A DNA stretch of 16,531 bases, from the NCBI GenBank assembly GCA_017885385.1, contig JAFNGF010000108.1:3506-20036 (forward strand), written 5' to 3'. A model generated the notes under the pieces. It did not search any database, had not been told where the DNA came from, and was given only the letters and a program-made list of their open reading frames with translations. Source of the DNA: Planctomycetota bacterium. Its GTDB lineage: Bacteria > Planctomycetota > Phycisphaerae > Sedimentisphaerales > Anaerobacaceae. The translations under genes and the position numbers were made by a program. Shown here in pieces: positions 1 through 6,649 of the stretch (positions within the stretch are counted from its first letter, which is position 1; each line of letters begins with the position of its first letter).

Positions 1-717
1 GGCGATTAATATGTGTGAATTTCCGGAGGTTAATCTATCTTGCTTTATCCATTGGCTTGCCGGCCCTGCCCCCCATGAATAAACCGACCATTTGGATGTA
101 CCCGGCAAAGCAGCCCTTATGACCTCTGCTGCGGCGTGGGCGCGCTGGGCTGACAATATCCACTGCTCTTGGGGCCCCGCTGCGGCGGAACCCTCTGCGG
201 ATGCCTCTTGGCCGGCCAAACCAAGCACGCAGACGCTCGAAGCCTTAGAATCCGGACTCTGCTGTAAGTCCATGCAAAAGCCGGCCAGGAATTTTCTTGC
301 CTCCTCGTTCAAGCCTGCCTCGCCCGGGGCGAATCGGATGGATGTAACTATGAAATCAGCCTTTTCTCCAACTATTTGCGAGGGCATACTCGTTACGTGC
401 TGGGCCAATCTTTTTATAGTGAGACGTATTCTTTCTCCGTCAGCATCTATGCACGCGCCATCTGACAGCTCATTAGCATCACCTGTGGGGTGAAGTATCT
501 TGGTGTATCCAAAATCAAATCTCTCTCTTATTCCAAACCCTTTTTTCACTAATTCTATATCCGAGCCTGTATCCAACAAGGTGCTGTCTTGCACGGTTCC
601 CAAGCTCACCAGCACAACAAAAAAGGCTAATAGTAGTGTCACCAGTGTGGAGAAAGTAACAATATAGGCGGGAGCTTTGGCGCTGCCCTCTTCGGTTATG
701 TGACTTCCCCGTTTCAA
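1..717 (-). CDS. MotB-like stator paralogue lacking the proton-binding Asp (3' end outside window)
   Basis: The frame is open from a TTG at 717 to the window edge (239 codons, no stop). The TTG overlaps the TGA of motB in the string TTGA, which suggests translational coupling. Residues about 16-40 form one membrane helix (APAYIVTFSTLVTLLLAFF) that aligns with the MotB helix next door (PEWMLTFSDCMTLLLTFF). The Asp needed for proton flow in MotB (D25 in the neighbour) is replaced by Thr24. The C-terminal half looks like a degenerate OmpA/MotB peptidoglycan-binding domain: IRFAPGEAGLNEEARKFL, then LSAQRAHAAAEVIR, then GAGPA and NSHILIA where MotB proteins have their last strand, so only a short end is probably missing. 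I infer a non-conducting stator partner or anchor, perhaps pairing with MotB. A diverged cell-envelope protein with no motor role is the alternative. The reading frame and TM/OmpA layout are clear; the function is not. Confidence 0.8.
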   Translation of the reverse strand, partial: MKRGSHITEEGSAKAPAYIVTFSTLVTLLLAFFVVLVSLGTVQDSTLLDTGSDIELVKKGFGIRERFDFGYTKILHPTGDANELSDGACIDADGERIRLTIKRLAQHVTSMPSQIVGEKADFIVTSIRFAPGEAGLNEEARKFLAGFCMDLQQSPDSKASSVCVLGLAGQEASAEGSAAAGPQEQWILSAQRAHAAAEVIRAALPGTSKWSVYSWGAGPASQWIKQDRLTSGNSHILIA

Positions 718-1454
718 TTGTACAAGCTCCGCTCCAGCAACACAATCTCCACCATGCGTTGGCCAGCCCCCGCGTCTCCCGACGCGAGTCGGGGCGGCGG
801 GCCATCTGCGCCATTTTCGGCTTGGACACCCGCCTGCGCATTTTCCCTGTGCACCGTTCCCGTGACTGAGAGGCTGAATCGGTCTCTGCCAAGCGGCTGC
901 CTTGCTGCGAGATGCTGCAGCACTACCCACGCCCGTTGCAGACCCACCTTATCGCCGTCTTTTGGGCCGCCATCTCCGCCTTCGCTTATAATTACACGGT
1001 TTGGGAGCCTCTTTAATAGATCCGCCATAGTTTGCAGGATGCCGCGGCCTTGCAGCGAAACAAATGTCCCTTTGCCCCAGAAAATCTTTTTGGATGGTAT
1101 CAAAAATACTCTACGGTTGCTGAAATCTCCCACGCTGAAGTCCTGTGTCAAATTGCCCCAGCCTGTTGTCTCTGATGTCGGCGTTGCGCTGCCGCCTGCA
1201 ACGTATGCGGCAGGTTCTACGCCGAGAACATTTAGTAGTGCATTGCGATACCTTTCATCGGAGCGGCCGAACCCCGGCATAATCTTGCGGAAAGCACCGC
1301 TTGTCTGCAAAATAGTCCCGCTACCGGGGGCTGAGAAAGTTATAAGCAGCACAAAAAAAGTCAATAGCAGCGTCATGCAGTCGCTGAAAGTCAGCATCCA
1401 TTCCGGCGTCCCCGGCTCTTCTTCCGGCGGCTGTGGCTTTTTTGTAAATCCCAT
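714..1454 (-). CDS. motB: Flagellar motor stator protein MotB
   Basis: MotB anchors the stator to peptidoglycan and carries the proton-binding Asp of the ion channel. The 246-residue protein has a short charged N-terminus, then a single membrane helix (about residues 18-40) with the MotB signature TFSDCMTLLLTFF. D25 corresponds to the essential Asp32 of E. coli MotB. The C-terminal half is a weakly conserved OmpA-like domain: FWGKGTFVSLQGRGILQTMADLL, then LQRAWVVLQHL, ending with RMVEIVLLE as in the usual NRRVEIV strand. A glycine/proline/alanine-rich stretch before that strand (DGPPPRLASGDAGAG) is encoded over a perfect DNA hairpin at 778-793. It lies downstream of motA and overlaps the second motB-like gene by 4 bp. 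The ATG at 1454 has an AAGGA 15 nt upstream, a rather long spacing. Confidence 0.93.
   Translation of the reverse strand: MGFTKKPQPPEEEPGTPEWMLTFSDCMTLLLTFFVLLITFSAPGSGTILQTSGAFRKIMPGFGRSDERYRNALLNVLGVEPAAYVAGGSATPTSETTGWGNLTQDFSVGDFSNRRVFLIPSKKIFWGKGTFVSLQGRGILQTMADLLKRLPNRVIISEGGDGGPKDGDKVGLQRAWVVLQHLAARQPLGRDRFSLSVTGTVHRENAQAGVQAENGADGPPPRLASGDAGAGQRMVEIVLLERSLYN
778..793. repeat. In-frame palindrome inside motB
   Basis: CCCGAC-GCGA-GTCGGG is a perfect 6-bp stem with a 4-nt loop. It sits in GC-rich sequence encoding the PPPRLASG stretch of MotB, just before the last conserved strand of the OmpA-like domain. It resembles the other small palindromes placed in permissive coding positions in this window. 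Confidence 0.6.
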
Positions 1455-1609
1455 TTTACTGCGCTGGCTTCCTTGCTAATACGGAACTAAGCAGGCTGCC
1501 CGGATACCAGGTTATCAGCTCGTCCTTCGCAGCTCGCTGCGCCGGCCGCGGGGCAGCGGGGCATCAGGGCATCTAATTGCCTGATGTCCGAATATCCAGA
1601 TTTGCTCTT
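1455..1609. repeat. Repeat-bearing gap between motA and motB
   Basis: This 155-bp gap is the largest between motor genes and I see no gene in it. It contains CATCAGGGCA-TCTAAT-TGCCTGATG (1562-1586), an inverted repeat with one bulged base. It also has a GC-rich palindrome CGCAGC-TC-GCTGCG near 1527-1540 and the word ATACCAGGTTATCAG near 1505, related to the ATCAGG repeats at 11930-11975. No T-run follows the hairpin on the minus strand, so a classical terminator is not supported. Confidence 0.55.
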
Positions 1610-2380
1610 TCATATATTGGCCTTCACTTCTTCTCTGTGGCGCTGTGAAACAAATGCGTGCATCTTTTCACGGACGGCGGTAGGAGCTTCCCCTTGTGCG
1701 ACGGCACAAACGCCTTCTACAATCATTTCTTTGGTGATTGTCTCTGCTTTAGAATAAAGCATCAATTTGCCTGCCAACGGAATGAAGATCAAATTGGCGG
1801 CCATCGCGCCATAGAATGTGGTAATTAGTGCTACCGCCATTCCCGCGCCGATCATCTCGGGCGAAGTCATATTTCTCAGCATCTGAACCAGGCCGATCAG
1901 CGTTCCTATCATTCCAAAAGCGGGCGCCGAAGACCCCATAAACTCCAGGATTTTTTTACCATCTGCGTGCCGAGCCTGAAGATACTGGATCTCAAGGGAT
2001 AGAATCTCACGAATTGCCTCGCCATCCTGTCCATCCACAACCATCCGCAAACCCCGGGCAAAGAATGAATCGTCCAGTCTGCCGATCTCCTCTTCCAGCG
2101 CCAGCGCACCGTCGCGCCTGTTAATGGCTGCGAAATTGACCATCTTCTGCATCACCTCGGACTTGGACGGTATTCTGGTGACTATGGTTTTCTTGATTAC
2201 AGAGAATATCCCCAGGAACTGAGGCAGTGAGAAATGTATAAGGGTGGCACACAGCATCCCGCCTATGGTGATCGCCATTGAGGGATAATCGACGAATATT
2301 TTCCAGCTACCGCCGGCCATTATGGCCCAGGCTATGACGGTGAAGCCCAGAATAATTCCTACTATAGTAGCTACATCCAT
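1610..2380 (-). CDS. motA: Flagellar motor stator protein MotA
   Basis: MotA forms the five-subunit ring of the stator and pushes on FliG. The 256-residue protein has the family layout: TM1 (about 5-24), TM2 (about 33-53), a cytoplasmic loop with the charged segment NRRDGALALEEEIG (residues 87-100, region of E. coli R90/E98 that contacts FliG), TM3 with APAFGMIGTLIGLVQML (P153, equivalent of the essential P173), TM4 ending in FIPLAGKL (P201, equivalent of P222), and a charged cytoplasmic tail. Length and the LIFIPLAGKL segment are closer to the PomA/MotA branch of about 250 residues than to E. coli MotA. It starts 8 bp after the MotE-like gene; ATG at 2380 with only a weak AGG upstream. The ion used (H+ or Na+) cannot be told from this. 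Confidence 0.97.
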   Translation of the reverse strand: MDVATIVGIILGFTVIAWAIMAGGSWKIFVDYPSMAITIGGMLCATLIHFSLPQFLGIFSVIKKTIVTRIPSKSEVMQKMVNFAAINRRDGALALEEEIGRLDDSFFARGLRMVVDGQDGEAIREILSLEIQYLQARHADGKKILEFMGSSAPAFGMIGTLIGLVQMLRNMTSPEMIGAGMAVALITTFYGAMAANLIFIPLAGKLMLYSKAETITKEMIVEGVCAVAQGEAPTAVREKMHAFVSQRHREEVKANI

Positions 2381-2388
2381 ACAGCAGC

Positions 2389-3138
2389 CTACTTTTCAAC
2401 TACCTGCTTTAGCTTCTCGCAAAGAACCGCAGCCAATTTGGGCTCTGACGTAACTAACTCAGCTAATACCTTGGCCTTGGTCCTTTCGGTCATATAGTGT
2501 AAGATCTTCACTGCGTCATCCATATTGCTAGTCTCGGCGTAGCGAGCCGCAGCCGGGCCGGCACCACCTGTGGCAGCACCGCCTTGTGTCTGGGCGTTGC
2601 ACATACTACCGAGTATTTTGCCGGCACTGGCGGAATCCATCTTGTCATAAGTAGCAGCGATTTTTACCATATTGACCTTTTCAGCCTGAGCAATCTCGAT
2701 CCGACTCTTGAGCAGCTTATCCCGCTCCTCTTTGACGCCGGCAACGATTGTGGCAAGCTCTATTCGCAAATTGTTGAGGCTTTCGATGTCTTTTTTCAGC
2801 CCGTCTTGAGCCATCTGCAGTCTGCGCTCACGAGTATCGAGGCTCGCCAGTTTAGCGTTGTACTGTCGCATTTTTTCCTGAACCTCATAGACAAGATACT
2901 TGAGCTGCTTTCCGGTCATAGCTTGCTTGGTCGTGCCGTCATCGGTTGCTGGTGCACCGATAGCGTCGCCTATCGGCTTTGGCAGATTCAGCTCGAATTC
3001 CTGCTTTGCCAACGAAGGCTGATTGGGCTCACTCAAGGGACCTGCTGGAGCCTTTTTAGTCAGCCATGAAAACGCAAATGCACCGGCAAAGCTTACCAAG
3101 CCTGCGGCTGCCGTTACTATGATCAGTTTCTTACTCAC
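2389..3138 (-). CDS. motE: MotE-like protein (TM + coiled coil + MgtE-N/FliG-like domain)
   Basis: The 249-residue protein has one N-terminal membrane helix (about residues 4-25), a Pro-rich linker, a long coiled coil (about 75-150, KYLVYEVQEKMRQYNAKL onward) and a C-terminal helical domain like MgtE-N/FliG-M. In that domain AATYDKMDSASAGKILGSM and DDAVKILHYMTERTKAKVL are the two halves of the repeat, with EPKLAAVLCEKLKQ at the end. This is the MotE architecture; MotE acts as a periplasmic chaperone/assembly factor for MotB stators in epsilonproteobacteria and is common in flagellar clusters elsewhere. A 26-residue Ala/Gly-rich insert splits the C-terminal domain. The start is GTG at 3138, supported by GGGAG 8 nt upstream. 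The place directly before motA agrees with a stator role; the name is by architecture and context. Confidence 0.75.
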   Translation of the reverse strand: MSKKLIIVTAAAGLVSFAGAFAFSWLTKKAPAGPLSEPNQPSLAKQEFELNLPKPIGDAIGAPATDDGTTKQAMTGKQLKYLVYEVQEKMRQYNAKLASLDTRERRLQMAQDGLKKDIESLNNLRIELATIVAGVKEERDKLLKSRIEIAQAEKVNMVKIAATYDKMDSASAGKILGSMCNAQTQGGAATGGAGPAAARYAETSNMDDAVKILHYMTERTKAKVLAELVTSEPKLAAVLCEKLKQVVEK

Positions 3139-3157
3139 CGGTTTTCTCCCTACTTTA

Positions 3158-3193
3158 TCCCTTTGTGCCTTTGCTATTTTGTCCCTTTGTGCC
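3158..3193. repeat. 12-bp direct repeat at the 3' end of fliJ
   Basis: TCCCTTTGTGCC occurs at 3158-3169 and again at 3182-3193, 24 bp apart. The second copy encodes the last residues of FliJ (HKGTK) and the stop lies between the copies. The adjoining GGTCGCTGACGCTCCCGG is a small GC-rich near-palindrome coding for GSVSDR. The non-conserved FliJ tail therefore seems to consist of repeat sequence. Confidence 0.6.
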
Positions 3194-3650
3194 GGTCGCT
3201 GACGCTCCCGGCTCTGTCGGCCGCGAATGAAATGATAGCGCCCTCATCTAATTCTTTTTGCTCAAGTCTTTCCTGCTCGCTTACGAATCGCATCTTTGCC
3301 TCAGCTCGCAGCTTCTGAAGAGCTTTCTTGAACCGCCTGACCCGCAGGAGCTCCGCAATCTTTTCGCTCTGTTGTGATTCCATTTCGCTTACCTCGTTCT
3401 TGAGCATTTTGATTTGCTTGTCGCTTGTTGCAGAATGCTTCAAGAAGAGCTCCTGTTCGGCTAACCGCCTCTGAGGTTTCTTTTGCGCTATACGTAAGAT
3501 TATGTCGTTGCGAATTCTCTGCTGTGCCAGCAGTCTCCCGCGTGTCTCGCTCAATTTTGCTGTTAGCTGGAACAATTCCGTCGTTTTCTTCTGTTCCTCC
3601 TTTGCTTTAATGTCGAGGACGCGCTGCAATCGCCACACGAATCTTTTCAT
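3174..3650 (-). CDS. fliJ: Flagellar export protein FliJ
   Basis: FliJ is the small coiled-coil stalk of the flagellar export ATPase, linking the FliI hexamer to FlhA and escorting chaperones. The 158-residue product begins MKRFVWRLQRVLDIKAKEEQ, the standard FliJ opening (basic residues, F/W.L..vLd.k...E). It is then almost entirely charged heptad-like helix with Q, E, K and R through about residue 138. It follows fliI at 15 bp spacing, the usual order. The last ~15 residues (RAGSVSDRHKGTK) are not FliJ-like and come from repeat DNA that overlaps the stop. FliJ is poorly conserved in sequence, so the call rests on the N-terminus, length, coiled coil and place. Confidence 0.9.
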   Translation of the reverse strand: MKRFVWRLQRVLDIKAKEEQKKTTELFQLTAKLSETRGRLLAQQRIRNDIILRIAQKKPQRRLAEQELFLKHSATSDKQIKMLKNEVSEMESQQSEKIAELLRVRRFKKALQKLRAEAKMRFVSEQERLEQKELDEGAIISFAADRAGSVSDRHKGTK

Positions 3651-3665
3651 TTAGTCTCTGTCTTT

Positions 3666-5027
3666 TCAGCGATTACCACCTATGAGCTTATCCCACGATT
3701 CAGTGATCGCAGTAAGCTGCTTGACGGTTTCTTGGAAACTTGTTCTTTGACTAATGGGCTGAATAAGAAAATTATTTATCTTGTCAATCAAACTGATCGC
3801 CCCATCGATACGCCGGTTGCTGCCGGGCGAAAAGGCGCCGATGTTTATTAAGTCCTCGGCATCGGCATAAGTGGCATAGATTTCTTTAAGCTTGACAGCA
3901 GCAGCTCTATGCTCTTGGCTGACCACCGCAGGCATCAATCGGCTGACGCTTTGTAAGATGTCCACGGCCGGGTAATGTCCCCTGTCGGCCAATTTTCTCG
4001 CGAGCACTATGTGCCCATCCAGCAAGCTTCTGGCGCTGTCGGCCACAGGGTCTGCCAGATCGTCGTTCTCAACCAGGACCGTAATAATACCCGTGATGCT
4101 GCCATTTTCGGTGCGTCCGAGACGTTCAACCAGCCTCGGCATCAGCGAAAAAACACTCGGACAATAACCTTTGCTGGCCGGCGGCTCACCGGCGGCAAGG
4201 CCTATCTCACGCTGGGCCTGAGCGAAGCGAGTAAGTGAATCCATCATAAACAAGACATTCTTGGCCTTGTCTCTAAAGTATTCGGCGATGGTGACGGCTA
4301 CGAACGCCGCCTTGACTCGCTGTATGGGTGGCGAGTCTGATGCGGCAACTACAACGACACTGCGGGCGAGGCCTTGTGCGCCAAGGTTTTCCTCGATAAA
4401 TTCGCGGACCTCACGGCCTCGCTCGCCAATCAAGGCTACAACGTTGACCGCCGCCTCACTGGAGTTTGCAATAGCCCCGAGCAGAACACTTTTGCCCACA
4501 CCACTGCCTGCGAAGATACCTATTCGCTGACCCTTGCCACAGGTCAATACCGCGTCTATGGACCTGATCCCTAAGGCCAATCGGTCCGTAATTTTTTCTC
4601 GGCTCAAAGGCGGCGGACTACTTACATCGAGCGCGCAGTTGTCTGCTCCCACCAATGGGCCTTTATTATCTATAGGCTCTGCTAATCCGTTTATGACTCT
4701 GCCAAGGACGTTTTCAGACAGCGTAATACAGCGAGGAGTGGTTCGGGCGGTGACCATATCGCCGGGCGAGATGCCTTCTATATGCCCCAGCGGCAGCAGG
4801 ATAAGCCGCTCTGCTCGAAATCCAACCACCTCGGCCGGCACGCGCCGACCGTCTCGGATATGAATTCCGCATAGTTCGCCCAGACCTAGTATTGGTCCGG
4901 TCGATTCAACCGTCAAACCAGACACCCGCACCACGTAACCCTGGCAGTCCAGCAGCTTTACCTTCTGCAGCGCCGAGTGAAATCTCTTAAAATCAATCAG
5001 ACAGCTACCAGCCTGATTCGCAGTCAT
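3666..5027 (-). CDS. fliI: Flagellum-specific export ATPase FliI
   Basis: FliI is the F1-beta-like hexameric ATPase that powers flagellar protein export at the cytoplasmic base. The 453-residue protein is full length. It has an N-terminal beta-barrel (about 25-95), then the nucleotide-binding core: Walker A GSGVGKS (residues 174-180), the catalytic-Glu segment ALIGERGREVREF (198-210), Walker B VLFMMDSLTRFAQAQREIG (258-276), and PPASKGYCPSVFSLMPRLVERLGR, a FliI/YscN signature. The C-terminal helical domain carries LINIGAFSPGSNRRID. The type III form is supported by GIRSIDAVLTCGKGQRIGIFAG. It starts 3 bp after fliH; the SD is weak, which suggests coupling to fliH translation. Confidence 0.98.
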   Translation of the reverse strand: MTANQAGSCLIDFKRFHSALQKVKLLDCQGYVVRVSGLTVESTGPILGLGELCGIHIRDGRRVPAEVVGFRAERLILLPLGHIEGISPGDMVTARTTPRCITLSENVLGRVINGLAEPIDNKGPLVGADNCALDVSSPPPLSREKITDRLALGIRSIDAVLTCGKGQRIGIFAGSGVGKSVLLGAIANSSEAAVNVVALIGERGREVREFIEENLGAQGLARSVVVVAASDSPPIQRVKAAFVAVTIAEYFRDKAKNVLFMMDSLTRFAQAQREIGLAAGEPPASKGYCPSVFSLMPRLVERLGRTENGSITGIITVLVENDDLADPVADSARSLLDGHIVLARKLADRGHYPAVDILQSVSRLMPAVVSQEHRAAAVKLKEIYATYADAEDLINIGAFSPGSNRRIDGAISLIDKINNFLIQPISQRTSFQETVKQLTAITESWDKLIGGNR

Positions 5028-5030
5028 AGA

Positions 5031-5636
5031 CTATTCCGCTTTCTGGAGCGCTTCACTAATTCGGGCAAGGTGCTCATCTATGAGCGATTTGATTACGCCC
5101 TTTGGCGTATCAACCAGGCACTCCGCTGGTCCAATGCCGGAATCGGCAATAAATTTAATGTCAGCCAAAATACTACTTGCGTCATCCTTACGCGAACCAC
5201 CTGAACGGCAGCCTTGTAGCTTCTGCAATTGAGCCAGGTCACCGGGATTCAAATGCACTGCCACATCCTGACGCACAGGAGCGTTTGTCAAAGCCTCCTT
5301 GACGATGGTTTCGATCTGGTAATCTCCCTTTTGCACTTTTTGCATTAGAATCTTTCGGGCAATCTCCACTGAAAGCTTGGCAATTTCCTCTTTGTGCCCG
5401 GCCAGCAGCTCATCGTAGAACTTGCTGACTTTATCGACGATACCGCCGAGTGCTCGGCAAAGCTGTACGGTCTCGGCCTTTTGCTTTTCCAAATCCTGGA
5501 CAACTTTCATCGCAGAGTCCGCCGGGGCCGCCGAGTTTAATTTGGATTCTTTCTCTGCGTGCTCGGCATCCTCCGCAGTCAGTATTCTCACCGACATCAC
5601 CGGCTTATTAAGATTTATTGTAAACGTACCGGGCAT
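5031..5636 (-). CDS. fliH: Flagellar export regulator FliH
   Basis: FliH is the peripheral-stalk protein that binds FliI and docks it to the C ring. I place the start at the ATG at 5636 (MPGTFTINLNKP), which lies just behind the fliG stop, giving 201 residues; an in-frame ATG at 5666 would overlap fliG by 26 bp. The N-terminal part is variable and includes AEDAEHAEKE, coded by an imperfect 9-bp triplicate (5551-5578). The middle helix (KVSKFYDELLAGHKEEIAKL) and the FliH/F1-delta-like C-terminal domain (SVEIARKILMQ, VKEALTNAP, VAVHLNPGDLAQL, IADSGIGPAECLVDT) match the family. The GGCRSGGSRKDD loop between strands is unusual. Order fliG-fliH-fliI-fliJ supports the call. Confidence 0.93.
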   Translation of the reverse strand: MPGTFTINLNKPVMSVRILTAEDAEHAEKESKLNSAAPADSAMKVVQDLEKQKAETVQLCRALGGIVDKVSKFYDELLAGHKEEIAKLSVEIARKILMQKVQKGDYQIETIVKEALTNAPVRQDVAVHLNPGDLAQLQKLQGCRSGGSRKDDASSILADIKFIADSGIGPAECLVDTPKGVIKSLIDEHLARISEALQKAE

Positions 5637-5640
5637 CGCT

Positions 5641-6642
5641 CTATTCTTCGACAAACGTAAGCTCACCTTTACTATTCATTTGGCGCAGGGCATTGACGAT
5701 CTTTTCTCTGGCTTGCGTGATGTCTTCCTTCTTCGGCGCCGACATAAGAGACGTTTCTTCGTCCACCAGAGCGGCTGCCCGCTCGGAGATATTGGACCTT
5801 ATTTTTTGGTTAATGGCATCGTCAGCCTTGTGCAATGCCAAGGCCAACTGCCGTTCGTCAATTCCCCGCAGGGCTTCCTGCAGCGACCTGTCGGCTACTT
5901 GTGGTATGTCTTCCCAGAGTATCATCATGCTATTTACCTTCTCGCCGACCTGAGCGTCCTTTTCCTGCATTGCGCCGAGCACACCGTCCCGGACTTGCCT
6001 GTCCAGGTTTCGCAGAATCACAGCTACCTTCCTCAAAGACTGCTCCGGCTGAGCCTGTGACGCACTTGCCCCGCGAGCAGCACTGAGGGCTTCAAGACGG
6101 CTGCGAACTGTCTCGGCAATTCGCGCCTTTGCCTCGGGGGTGACAGCATCGACGCCGGTCATTCTGGTGATAGCGCTGACCCGCATACCTTCACCCAATA
6201 GGCCAATAATTTCGGAGCTCTTTTTTGGCGACATCTCCGACAGTACCACCGCCGCCGCCTGGGGACGTTCCTTCTCCAGAACCGATGCCAATGCCTGCGG
6301 ATCAACCGAACGAATGGCTATGAACGGGTCTCGCTTCTGCACTAACTCCTGTATCTCTGCCTGGATCTGCTGCGCCTTTTCCTGCCCCACGGTATTATTC
6401 AACATTTCCTTTACAAATCTTTTAAGATGAAATGCCGGCTCAGTCCTCAATGAGCTATAGAACTGCCGGGCCACCTCGGTGCTCTGCTTGATTGTCTGAT
6501 AGCCGGTGGCATCAAGGTATGTTAATTCCGCCGCCAATTCCTGGACCAGTTTGGGGTCGAGGCCTTTGAGAAGCTCCGTAGCTGTGGCAATATCCAGGCT
6601 CATCAATAGAAGCGCAGCTTTTTGCTTGCCTGATAACACCAT
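5641..6642 (-). CDS. fliG: Flagellar rotor/switch protein FliG
   Basis: FliG links the MS ring to the C ring and is the rotor surface on which MotA acts. The 333-residue protein has the three FliG parts. FliG-N (LSGKQKAALLLMSL) binds FliF. FliG-M carries an EHPQ-like motif, here ERPQ (residues 125-128), with QAAAVVLSEMSPKKSSEII. FliG-C has the charged torque helix around residues 250-290 (ADRSLQEALRGIDERQLALALHKADD, then NQKIRSNISERAAALVDEE), with R252 and D262/E263 in the places of E. coli R281 and D288/D289. It starts at ATG 6642, with an AAGGAG formed by the last codons of fliF, 7 bp between the genes. Confidence 0.98.
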   Translation of the reverse strand: MVLSGKQKAALLLMSLDIATATELLKGLDPKLVQELAAELTYLDATGYQTIKQSTEVARQFYSSLRTEPAFHLKRFVKEMLNNTVGQEKAQQIQAEIQELVQKRDPFIAIRSVDPQALASVLEKERPQAAAVVLSEMSPKKSSEIIGLLGEGMRVSAITRMTGVDAVTPEAKARIAETVRSRLEALSAARGASASQAQPEQSLRKVAVILRNLDRQVRDGVLGAMQEKDAQVGEKVNSMMILWEDIPQVADRSLQEALRGIDERQLALALHKADDAINQKIRSNISERAAALVDEETSLMSAPKKEDITQAREKIVNALRQMNSKGELTFVEE

Positions 6643-6649
6643 ATACTGC

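Noticed and set aside
700..1479. 259-codon plus-strand ORF opposite motB
   Set aside because: It is the antisense shadow of motB, which has clear family motifs on the other strand.
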